A stretch of 5,257 nt of DNA from Acetobacteraceae bacterium (GTDB lineage: Bacteria; Pseudomonadota; Alphaproteobacteria; Acetobacterales; Acetobacteraceae): positions 1 to 5,257 of the forward strand of contig CANJSR010000360.1 of NCBI GenBank assembly GCA_947476855.1. Direction: 5' to 3'. Position numbers and translations under genes: made by a program. Positions 1 through 5,257 of this stretch are shown here, piece by piece. The notes beneath the pieces were generated by a model. The model made no database searches. It saw only the letters and a list, made by a program, of their open reading frames with translations, and was not told the origin of the DNA. Positions within the stretch are counted from its first letter, which is position 1; each line of letters opens with the position of its first letter.

Positions 1-676
1 ACTGGTCACCGAACAGCCGGTCGGCGGTTTCCTTGGCGAACAGCAGGTTCCGCGGTTCCGCGCCGATGCCGCCGGTGATGCCGAAGATCGACTGCACGAA
101 CAGCGGGCCTTCGACGACCTTGCGGTCCAGCATATAGGCCAGGTTGTACAGGTGGCCGATGTCGTAGCACTCGAATTCAAACCGCGTGCCGTGGCCCTTG
201 CCCAGCCGTTCCACGATGCCCTCGATGTCGTCGAAGGTGTTGCGGAAGATGAAGTTGGACGTGTTGTCCAGGTACGGCTTCTCCCACGGGTACTTCCACT
301 TCGTGATGCGGTCGCCGGCGCGGGAGATGTTGAAGTTCATGCTGCCCATGTTCAGGCTGCACATCTCGGGGCTGGCGACCAGCGGCGCGGCCAGCCGCTC
401 CTCCAGCGTCATGGTCAGCCCGCCACCGGTCGTGATGTTGATCACGGCGTCGGTGCTTTGCTTGATCACCGGCAGGAACTTCATGAACACGGCCGGATCG
501 GGCGTGGGGGAGCCATCGACCGGATTGCGCGCGTGCAGATGGATGATGGCCGCACCCGCCTCGGCCGCCTCGATCGACGAACGGGCGATTTCTTCCGGCG
601 TGATCGGCAGGTAGTCCGACATGCTGGGTGTGTGGATGGCGCCGGTGACGGCGCAACTGATGATGACCTTGGCCAT
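1..676 (-). CDS. Beta-keto acid cleavage enzyme (BKACE / DUF849 family), C-terminus cut off by window edge
   Basis: Enzymes of this family (3-keto-5-aminohexanoate cleavage enzyme and relatives) are cytosolic zinc-dependent TIM-barrel proteins. They condense a beta-keto acid with acetyl-CoA to give acetoacetate and a new acyl-CoA. About 225 residues are present, starting MAKVIISCAVTGAIHTPSMS. Visible family marks are the N-terminal TGAIHTP turn (residues 11-17), the zinc-binding pair in HLHARNP (His46 and His48, the same numbering as in characterised Kce), the NITTGGG loop (80-86), and EFECYDIGHL followed by FGITGGIG. The third zinc ligand, a Glu in the C-terminal part, falls beyond the window. 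The start is set by the ATG at 676 with AGGAG at 689-693 upstream, 12 bases away, so slightly long but inside a purine-rich GA run. It is the fourth gene of the minus-strand set, 72 bp after the monooxygenase gene. Family assignment is firm; the keto acid substrate is not predictable, since subfamilies differ widely. Confidence 0.93.
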   Translation of the reverse strand, partial: MAKVIISCAVTGAIHTPSMSDYLPITPEEIARSSIEAAEAGAAIIHLHARNPVDGSPTPDPAVFMKFLPVIKQSTDAVINITTGGGLTMTLEERLAAPLVASPEMCSLNMGSMNFNISRAGDRITKWKYPWEKPYLDNTSNFIFRNTFDDIEGIVERLGKGHGTRFEFECYDIGHLYNLAYMLDRKVVEGPLFVQSIFGITGGIGAEPRNLLFAKETADRLFGDQ

Positions 677-717
677 GTCGGTCTCTCTCTCCTGCGAAAA
701 CGATGGTTGAAGTTTGC

Positions 718-748
718 CCCAGGCGAGACCCCGGGACCAGTGCCTGGG
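718..748 (-). other. Intergenic hairpin between the monooxygenase and BKACE genes
   Basis: A perfect 7-bp inverted repeat, CCCAGGC at 718-724 and GCCTGGG at 742-748, encloses a 17-base GC-rich loop. It starts directly after the TAA stop of the monooxygenase gene on the minus strand. No T-run follows in the direction of transcription (GCAAACTT comes next), so it does not look like a full intrinsic terminator. It could slow 3'-end decay or partly attenuate transcription into the BKACE gene. It may also be chance in GC-rich DNA. Confidence 0.4.
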
Positions 749-1807
749 TTACAGGCGAGGCACCCGCGGCAGCACCTTGTCCCCGAACAGGCGCATCGAC
801 GCCTCGGCTTCCACCAGGGGCATGTCGTTGAAGTTGACCTGGACCGAGGCGATGTCGAAGCCGCCGACCTGGTCGTTGTAGCGGTGGATCGTCTCGACGA
901 TGTGTTCGGGCGTGCCGATCCAGGCGGCGCCCTTCGCCACCTGGGTGTCGAAATCCTCCCGCGACAGCGCCTCGATCACCTTGTCGTAGCCGGCATAGTC
1001 GGCCGACGCGGTGCCGGTCCGCCACTCCGACGCGGCCTCCACCAGTGATCGGAGGTAGCGGTTCAGCGGGTCCCGCGCCAAACGTTCGGCTTCGGCCTGG
1101 CTCTCGTGGCAGAACATGTGGAACGCGAGCATGACCGCGCCGCGCCCGGGATGGCCGGCCTTGGCCCATGCGCTCCGATAGGCGTCCAGCAGGTCCCGCA
1201 TCGCCCCGCCGGCCATGGGGATCGCCATGATGCCGTGCCCCATGGTCCCCGCCCGCTCGAATGACTCCCGCGATGCCAGGGCCGCGACATAGAACGGCGG
1301 GCGCGGCAACTGCGTCGGGCGCGGCAGGGAGGTGATGTTGGAGAACGAATGAAACCGCCCCTCGGCCGTGACATTCACCTCCTCCAACAACCGCCTGACC
1401 TGCTCCATCCCTTCCTCAAACCGCGCTCGGCTTTCATCGAGGCTGACCCCGAAGGCGGCGAATTCATGCGGCAGGAAGGCGCGGGCAAAGCCAATGTCCA
1501 GGCGGCCGTCGCATAGCGCGTCCAGCATCGCCAGCTCACCGGCCAGCTTGAGCGGGTTGTTGAAGGCCGGCAGGACGGCGCCGGTGACCATGCGGGCACG
1601 CTTGGTGATCTGCGCGGCCGCGGCCAGGAACAGCATGGGGTTGGGGCTGTAGCCGCCATAGGGCAGGAAGTAATGCTCGATCGTGCGGACATGGCAGTAG
1701 TGATACCGGTCAACCAGCCCGACGAGCTTCAGCGCCTCCTGCCAGTAATCGCGGCCGGATTTCACCTCGGGCCCCACATCGGGGAAGAACTGGATGCCGA
1801 CCTGCAT
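749..1807 (-). CDS. Luciferase-like flavin-dependent monooxygenase (LLM class)
   Basis: A 352-residue protein of the bacterial luciferase-like family. These cytosolic TIM-barrel enzymes use reduced FMN (or F420 in some branches) and oxygen to oxidise small organic substrates, including alkanesulfonates, aldehydes and N-heterocycles. Visible marks are an N-terminal strand MQVGIQFFPD, the EHYFLPYGGY segment at 44-53 (Glu44-His45 match the Glu-His of luciferase alpha, whose His44 is catalytic), and MVTGAVLPAFNNPLKLAGEL at 73-92. Next come DGRLDIGFARAF (100-111, the barrel strand and loop near the flavin phosphate), a helix RARFEEGMEQVRRLLEE (127-143) and the C-terminal WIGTPEHIVETI (296-307). 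Length is normal for the family. The start has a GAGGGG Shine-Dalgarno at 1812-1817, four bases from the ATG, directly abutting the upstream gene's stop. The reductase partner is not in the window. Substrate is unknown; the BKACE gene downstream suggests a catabolic role. Confidence 0.93.
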   Translation of the reverse strand: MQVGIQFFPDVGPEVKSGRDYWQEALKLVGLVDRYHYCHVRTIEHYFLPYGGYSPNPMLFLAAAAQITKRARMVTGAVLPAFNNPLKLAGELAMLDALCDGRLDIGFARAFLPHEFAAFGVSLDESRARFEEGMEQVRRLLEEVNVTAEGRFHSFSNITSLPRPTQLPRPPFYVAALASRESFERAGTMGHGIMAIPMAGGAMRDLLDAYRSAWAKAGHPGRGAVMLAFHMFCHESQAEAERLARDPLNRYLRSLVEAASEWRTGTASADYAGYDKVIEALSREDFDTQVAKGAAWIGTPEHIVETIHRYNDQVGGFDIASVQVNFNDMPLVEAEASMRLFGDKVLPRVPRL

Positions 1808-1817
1808 GACGCCCCTC

Positions 1818-2249
1818 TTATCGTTCTACACGGCGGGGTAGCAGAAGCGGGGCAATCAGGCCAACACCCAGGCCCCAGAAGCCGTTGATCAGCAGGTTGC
1901 GCCCCATCGGCCAGGCCTGCCAGCCGGCCGCGATCGGCGCGCCCTTGATCGGTGCCACCACGAACATGCTGACCAGGGACGCGATGATCCCCAGGATCAA
2001 TCCGCAGAGCCAGGCCGGCGCGGTCAGCTTCGGCCAGGCCAGCCCGAACACCGCGCCATACAGCCCGCCCCAGAACATCTGGTTGACGATCAGAGGCACG
2101 CCCAGCGGCCCGACCGCGTTCATGCCGTAGAGGGGCGCGCGGACCAGGCCGAACTGGCCCAGGATGAAGATCATCCCCTGGTGAAAGATCAGCACCGAGA
2201 TCGCGGCTATCACGAAGCCCAGAACGGCACGCATGGGTGCGTTGGTCAT
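1818..2249 (-). CDS. Small four-helix integral membrane protein of unknown function
   Basis: A 143-residue, very hydrophobic protein with four likely membrane segments at about residues 7-30, 46-70, 78-100 and 117-137. No cleavable signal peptide is evident; the first helix carries a polar His-Gln pair in IFHQGM (21-26). The last residues, PRRVER, are basic. The general look (an FHQG first helix, a Gly/Pro-rich FWGGLYGAVFGLAW second segment) resembles uncharacterised membrane proteins common in proteobacteria, but I cannot name a function. Its ATG overlaps the TGA of eutC by two bases (ATGA, 2246-2249), which suggests translational coupling. Its own Shine-Dalgarno is weak (GGGG at 2257-2260). 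The monooxygenase ATG follows after only 10 bp, so it sits inside an operon. A permease-like or accessory role for the pathway is a guess. Confidence 0.85.
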   Translation of the reverse strand: MTNAPMRAVLGFVIAAISVLIFHQGMIFILGQFGLVRAPLYGMNAVGPLGVPLIVNQMFWGGLYGAVFGLAWPKLTAPAWLCGLILGIIASLVSMFVVAPIKGAPIAAGWQAWPMGRNLLINGFWGLGVGLIAPLLLPRRVER

Positions 2250-2989
2250 GATGGTTCCCCAAGAAGATTATTTGGTTGTTCGTCCTTCAGCGCGATCCCG
2301 GTCAGGCGGACGCGCCGCATTTCCCGGATCAGCCAGACCAGTTTGTCGGCCGCCGCCTCGATCCCCAGCCCCTCGGGCCGAATGTTGGAGATGCAGTTTC
2401 GCTCGGAATCGAGCCGCCCCAGGCGCGGTTCCCACGTCAGATAGACGCCGAGGCTGTCGGGCGCGGTCAGGCCGGGACGTTCCCCGATCAGGACGGCCAC
2501 CGCCTGCGCGCCCATCGCCTGCCCGATGTCGTCGCCCAACGCCACACGGCCCTGTTCGACGATGACCACCGGAGCGGTCGCGCCGAGGGCGGGGATCACA
2601 CGACGCAGCAGCGGGACGGCATGGCGCTGCACCGCGGTGGCGGACAGGCCGTCACAGACCACGAACACCATGGCGCCAGGCACGTTCAGCAGGGTCGCGT
2701 GATCGGACGGACGCAGCCTCCGCCCGAGATCAGGCCGCAGCAGATAATGCCGCCGATCGGGCGCGGCGGAATGGACGGACAGGCTGTCAATTCCTGCCGC
2801 CGTCAGTGCGCCCCGCAGCGCGCCCACGTCCAGGGCCGCATGCACCGCATCCCGCGCCGCCGCATGCGCCGCTTGGAACGCCAGATGCGCCGCCGTCGGC
2901 AATCCGTTCCCCGCCCGCCCCAAGGCCACCCGCGCGGGGGTGAAACGCCGCAGGTCGGACCAGGATACGGGAAGGGTTTGCTCGGTCAT
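2246..2989 (-). CDS. eutC: Ethanolamine ammonia-lyase small subunit EutC
   Basis: The small subunit of adenosylcobalamin-dependent ethanolamine ammonia-lyase, which with EutB converts ethanolamine to acetaldehyde and ammonia. EutC forms part of the B12-binding interface. The 247-residue product shows the family blocks in order: LRRFTPARVALGRAGNGLPT (13-32), AHAAARDAVHAALD (41-54), LSVHSAAPDR (70-79) with LLRPDLGRRL (83-92), VCDGLSATAVQRHAVPLL (111-128), VVIVEQGRVALGDDIG (141-156), VLIGERPGLTAPDSLGVYLT (166-185), and the signature ERNCISNIRPEGL (196-208). It ends with GIALKDE (231-237). It is shorter than the E. coli protein (295) mainly at the N-terminus, as in many alphaproteobacterial forms. 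The chosen ATG at 2989 lacks a close Shine-Dalgarno; a strong G-rich element lies 22 bases upstream, and an in-frame TTG at 3010 is an alternative. Oddly, no eutB is adjacent: the divergent neighbour is MetE-like. The frame stays open upstream to 4255, but that part is antisense to the MetE-like gene. Confidence 0.95.
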   Translation of the reverse strand: MTEQTLPVSWSDLRRFTPARVALGRAGNGLPTAAHLAFQAAHAAARDAVHAALDVGALRGALTAAGIDSLSVHSAAPDRRHYLLRPDLGRRLRPSDHATLLNVPGAMVFVVCDGLSATAVQRHAVPLLRRVIPALGATAPVVIVEQGRVALGDDIGQAMGAQAVAVLIGERPGLTAPDSLGVYLTWEPRLGRLDSERNCISNIRPEGLGIEAAADKLVWLIREMRRVRLTGIALKDEQPNNLLGEPS

Positions 2990-3055
2990 GATAATCGGAG
3001 GGTGCGGCAAACCTCCCCCCTGGTCTAGGGTGGTCCCAAACGGAGGACTCCCGCC
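2990..3055. promoter_or_regulatory. Divergent intergenic region between eutC and the MetE-like gene
   Basis: This 66-bp gap must hold, or lie next to, the start signals of two divergent genes. Seen directly: GATAAT at 2990-2995 on the plus strand, which resembles a -10 box for the MetE-like gene but has no good -35 in position. There is a direct repeat TGGTC at 3021-3025 and 3031-3035, exactly one helical turn apart, around CTAG. There is also an inverted repeat GGAGG (2997-3001) and CCTCC (3012-3016) with a 10-base loop. No confident sigma-70 promoter can be called for eutC, and the gap is too short for a cobalamin riboswitch. Operator or leader roles are inference. Confidence 0.45.
3042..3046 (+). 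promoter_or_regulatory. Shine-Dalgarno site of the MetE-like gene
   Basis: GGAGG lies nine bases before the ATG at 3056 and fixes that start. The same five bases could pair with CCTCC at 3012-3016 in the leader. Confidence 0.75.
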
Positions 3056-4216
3056 ATGCTCATCAGCACCGACCGTATTTTGACAACCCATGTCGGCAGC
3101 CTGCCGCGCAACGAAGCCCTGGCCGATCTGCTGATCCGCCAGGAAGCCGGGGAAGCGATCGACACCGCCGACCTCGCCCGCCGCGTGGAAGCCGCAACCG
3201 CCCATGTCATCGCCAGCCAGGTCAAGGCCGGCGTCGATGTCGGCAACGATGGGGAGCAGTCGCGCGTCGGCTTCCAGACCTATGTCCCACGCTGCATGTG
3301 CGGCTTCGGTGGCGAGTCCAAGCGCCCGCCCGCCCGCGATCAGATCGAGTTCCCCAGCTACTTCAAGCAGATGAACGCGCGCTTCCCGCACTCGGCCCGC
3401 GTCGCCAACGCCCCCGCCGCGTTGGAGGAGGTGCTGTACGTCAACGGCGCCCCGATCCAGGAAGACGCCGCCCGCCTGCGCCGCATGGGCACGGGATTCC
3501 GGGAGACGTTCATGACCGCGCCGTCCCCCGGCATCGTCGCGACCACGATGATCAACCAGCACTATGACAGCCACGAGGCCTATCTGATGGCCCTCGCCAC
3601 CGCGCTGGGCAACGAATACCGCGCGATCCACGCGGCCGGGCACGTCCTGCAGATCGACAGCCCCGACCTGGCGATGGAACGCCACCGGTTCTTCGGGCAT
3701 CTGGATGATCGCGGGTTCCTGACGCAACTGGCGCTGCACATCGCCGCCATCAACAAGGGGATCGAGGGCATTCCCCGCGACCGCGTCCGCCTGCATGTCT
3801 GCTGGGGCAACAACGATGCGCCCCACATCTACGACATCGCGATGGCAACGATTCTGCCCGAGTTGTATCGCGCCAATGTCGGCGCCCTGTCGATCGAGTT
3901 CGCCAACCCTCGCCACCAGCATGAATACGAGGCTCTGCGCGCCAACCCCCTGCCCGCGCACATGGCCCTGATCCCAGGAGTCCTCGACACCACCACCAAC
4001 TTCGTCGAGCACCCGCAAGTCGTCGCTCGGCGTCTGAAGGAAGCCGTGGCGGCGGTCGGAGACCGGGAACGCGTGATCGCCGGCACGGATTGCGGCTTCG
4101 GCACCTTCGCCGGGAGGGAATACGTGGCGGAGGAAGTGGTGTGGCTGAAACTCGCCGCCGCCGCGGAGGGGGCGAGGATCGCGTCGGATGACCTGTGGGG
4201 AAAGCGGGCGGCCTGA
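3056..4216 (+). CDS. Stand-alone MetE C-terminal-domain family protein (cobalamin-independent methionine synthase II-like)
   Basis: A 386-residue cytosolic protein corresponding to the C-terminal catalytic barrel of MetE (UROD/MetE-like superfamily), without the N-terminal half of full-length MetE. It opens with ILTTHVGSLPRN (8-19), the homocysteine-side THVGSLPR motif. It then shows GVDVGNDGEQSR (59-70), QIDSPDLA (199-206, matching the QIDEPA region), and a complete zinc site: His247 and Cys249 in LHVCWGNND, Glu281 in LSIEFANPRH, and Cys346 in AGTDCGFGT. GVLDTTTNFVEHP (308-320) is also family-typical. The zinc would activate a thiol acceptor for methyl or alkyl transfer. Such short proteins include folate-independent methionine synthases and epoxyalkane:coenzyme M transferase, as well as many of unknown role, so naming it metE would overreach. 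It is transcribed divergently from eutC and convergently with the TonB receptor gene. The ATG has a good GGAGG nine bases upstream. Confidence 0.9.
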   Translation: MLISTDRILTTHVGSLPRNEALADLLIRQEAGEAIDTADLARRVEAATAHVIASQVKAGVDVGNDGEQSRVGFQTYVPRCMCGFGGESKRPPARDQIEFPSYFKQMNARFPHSARVANAPAALEEVLYVNGAPIQEDAARLRRMGTGFRETFMTAPSPGIVATTMINQHYDSHEAYLMALATALGNEYRAIHAAGHVLQIDSPDLAMERHRFFGHLDDRGFLTQLALHIAAINKGIEGIPRDRVRLHVCWGNNDAPHIYDIAMATILPELYRANVGALSIEFANPRHQHEYEALRANPLPAHMALIPGVLDTTTNFVEHPQVVARRLKEAVAAVGDRERVIAGTDCGFGTFAGREYVAEEVVWLKLAAAAEGARIASDDLWGKRAA

Positions 4217-4282
4217 GACTGCTCGGTCTGAGGCTGGCCGGGCCTTATGTGACAAGCAGCGTAGGCCGTTGCCATATCGTCA

Positions 4283-4361
4283 TGCTGGGCGCAGGCCCAG
4301 CACCCACGACTTTCCGCTATTACAGACCGGAAAGTCGTGGATGGTGGCCCTTCGGCCACCA
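4283..4361. repeat. Cluster of three perfect palindromes in a convergent intergenic gap
   Basis: Three perfect inverted repeats lie head to tail. The first is an 8-bp stem TGCTGGGC/GCCCAGCA at 4283-4302 with a GCAG loop. The second is a 13-bp stem CCACGACTTTCCG (4304-4316) with CGGAAAGTCGTGG (4328-4340), 11-base loop. The third is an 8-bp stem TGGTGGCC/GGCCACCA at 4342-4361 with a CTTC loop. They fill most of the 161-bp gap between two converging genes. No T-run follows any stem on either strand, so a classical terminator is not shown, though a Rho-independent block in both directions is possible. The general pattern resembles the dispersed extragenic palindromes of alphaproteobacteria. The rest of the gap, 4217-4282 and 4362-4377, shows only short weak stems such as AGGC/GCCT just after the MetE-like stop. 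Confidence 0.75.
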
Positions 4362-4377
4362 CGACGAAAAGGCGCCC

Positions 4378-5257
4378 TTACAACTTAACCCGCACCCCCA
4401 CGATTCCACTCGGCCCAGGCGTCTGGAACCCGTTCACCGGCTCAAACCGAGACGAAAACACGTTCCACGCATTCACATAAACCTGAGCATTCGGCAGCAC
4501 GTCATACGTAACCGCGATACTGGCAATCGTCCCCCCAGGCGAACTGCCATTGGCCGTCGGGAACCCACCATTGTCATACAGGAAATCCCGGAACGACCCC
4601 GTATAGGCAATCCGAGGCACAATCGTCAGCCCAGGCATCGGCGTGATCGTCATGTCCAAGGACGCAACGTTCGGTGGCCGCCGCAGCAACCGGGACCCCG
4701 TCGCCGGCGCCGCCCCGATCGCCAGCGTGTCCGTGTAGGTATAGGTCGCATGCACCACCAGCCATGACGTGGCGCGCAGGCTCAGCTCCGTCTCCACCCC
4801 CTGCACATGCGCCGACCCGATATTGACCGACGTATAGACCGGAGAGAACTGCGTCGTGATCAGGTTCTGGACCTGCTGGTTGAAGTAGCTCGCGCTGAAG
4901 GTCAGGAAATTGTCCCGCCCGAACGCCGGCAGAGTGGTCACGAACCCCGCTTCCCACCCCTGAGAACTCTCCGGCTTCAGGTTGCGATTGCCGACATAGC
5001 CGAACGAATCAACCCCGTACCGGTCGAACAAGGATGCCGCCCGGAACGCGGTGCCATAGGAGAACTTGAGGTTCGTATAAACCTCCGGCAGCCGCACCAC
5101 CGTCCCCAGCCGCCAGGTGGTGGGCGCGTTGCCCGTCACCCAGTCCTGCCGGACCTGCGCGGTGACATCCAGCCGGTCCCACAACGTCCCCTGCGCGCCA
5201 AGATACAGCGCGTTCGTGTTCATCGAGGCATCCGCGCTCTGATCAAACGGGAACCCG
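4378..5257 (-). CDS. TonB-dependent outer-membrane receptor, C-terminal barrel part (5' end beyond window)
   Basis: The 3' part of a TonB-dependent receptor gene: 292 residues up to the TAA at 4378-4380, open without interruption to the right edge. The Met at 5223 is internal, since the frame continues upstream with GFPFDQSADAS. These receptors form 22-stranded barrels that import siderophores, cobalamin or other ligands with energy from TonB-ExbBD. Family marks, in fragment numbering, are FSYGTAFRAASLFDRYG (65-81) with NRNLKPESSQGWEAGF (90-105), the usual YGxxFRAPSL...NxxLKPExSxxxExG block, and VNIGSAHVQGVETELSLR (144-161). LLRRPPNVASLD (190-201) and the final barrel strand NAWNVFSSRF...GIVGVRVKL (262-292) follow. 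Alternating polar and hydrophobic residues fit beta strands throughout. The C-terminal residue is Leu rather than the more usual aromatic. The plug domain, TonB box and signal peptide are outside the window, so the ligand cannot be set; a BtuB-like corrinoid receptor is one possibility. Confidence 0.93.
   Translation of the reverse strand, partial: GFPFDQSADASMNTNALYLGAQGTLWDRLDVTAQVRQDWVTGNAPTTWRLGTVVRLPEVYTNLKFSYGTAFRAASLFDRYGVDSFGYVGNRNLKPESSQGWEAGFVTTLPAFGRDNFLTFSASYFNQQVQNLITTQFSPVYTSVNIGSAHVQGVETELSLRATSWLVVHATYTYTDTLAIGAAPATGSRLLRRPPNVASLDMTITPMPGLTIVPRIAYTGSFRDFLYDNGGFPTANGSSPGGTIASIAVTYDVLPNAQVYVNAWNVFSSRFEPVNGFQTPGPSGIVGVRVKL

Noticed and set aside
152..1048. Plus-strand open frame of 298 codons across the BKACE and monooxygenase genes
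   Set aside because: It is rich in Arg, Gly, His and Asp with low-complexity character and no motifs, and it spans two clear genes on the other strand. It is a shadow frame.
177..1169. Minus-strand frame of 330 codons overlapping both the BKACE and monooxygenase genes
   Set aside because: It is out of frame with both conserved genes and has shadow-type composition. The true BKACE frame starts at 676.
2276..3028. Plus-strand open frame of 250 codons opposite eutC
   Set aside because: The composition is Arg/Gln/Pro-rich, there are no recognisable domains, and the opposite strand carries all the EutC signatures.
2990..3055. Cobalamin or SAM riboswitch ahead of eutC or the MetE-like gene
   Set aside because: The 66-bp gap is much too short for a cobalamin riboswitch, and I see no B12-box-like or SAM-riboswitch core.
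3079..3086. TTTTGACA-like -35 box on the plus strand
   Set aside because: It lies inside the MetE-like coding sequence (codons for ILTTH), with no -10 box at a suitable distance and no gene start following it.
2990..4255. Long minus-strand open frame that continues upstream of eutC, giving a 669-residue reading
   Set aside because: The upstream part is antisense to the well-conserved MetE-like gene and shows no family motif. EutC homology begins only near the ATG at 2989. Antisense openness is common in GC-rich codon use.
4188..4767. Plus-strand open frames over the palindrome cluster and the receptor 3' end
   Set aside because: They read through hairpin sequence and antisense to the TonB receptor, with Arg/Pro-rich products and no motifs.

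Overview
The window is GC-rich, with codons mostly ending in G or C and gene families typical of a heterotrophic proteobacterium. An alphaproteobacterium, perhaps Acetobacteraceae or Rhodospirillales, is my best guess. It rests on general protein style and on an intergenic palindrome cluster of a kind common in that class, not on any marker gene. No rRNA, tRNA, CRISPR array, integrase, transposase or phage gene is visible.

Layout. On the minus strand, reading right to left from 2989 to the left edge, lies a compact set of four genes. They are the ethanolamine ammonia-lyase small subunit (eutC, 2246-2989), a four-helix membrane protein whose start overlaps the eutC stop (1818-2249), a luciferase-like flavin monooxygenase 10 bp further on (749-1807), and a beta-keto acid cleavage enzyme of the DUF849 family (start at 676, running off the left edge). 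The 72-bp gap before the last gene holds a small hairpin. Divergently, after a 66-bp intergenic region, a plus-strand gene (3056-4216) encodes a stand-alone zinc-site domain of the MetE methionine synthase family. A 161-bp gap follows, with a cluster of three perfect hairpins (4283-4361). Convergent to that gene, the 3' end of a TonB-dependent outer-membrane receptor gene occupies 4378 to the right edge.

How the genes may work together. The minus-strand set looks like one transcription unit for catabolism of a small amine, keto acid or carbon-sulfur/nitrogen compound, but its substrate cannot be read from the sequence. The most unusual point is that eutC is the first gene of its unit with no eutB (catalytic large subunit) beside it. 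EutC needs EutB and adenosylcobalamin. The stand-alone MetE-like protein belongs to a superfamily that includes folate-dependent, corrinoid-linked and coenzyme-M-linked methyl or alkyl transferases, and the TonB receptor could import a corrinoid. A cobalamin or one-carbon theme is therefore possible, but it is inference only.
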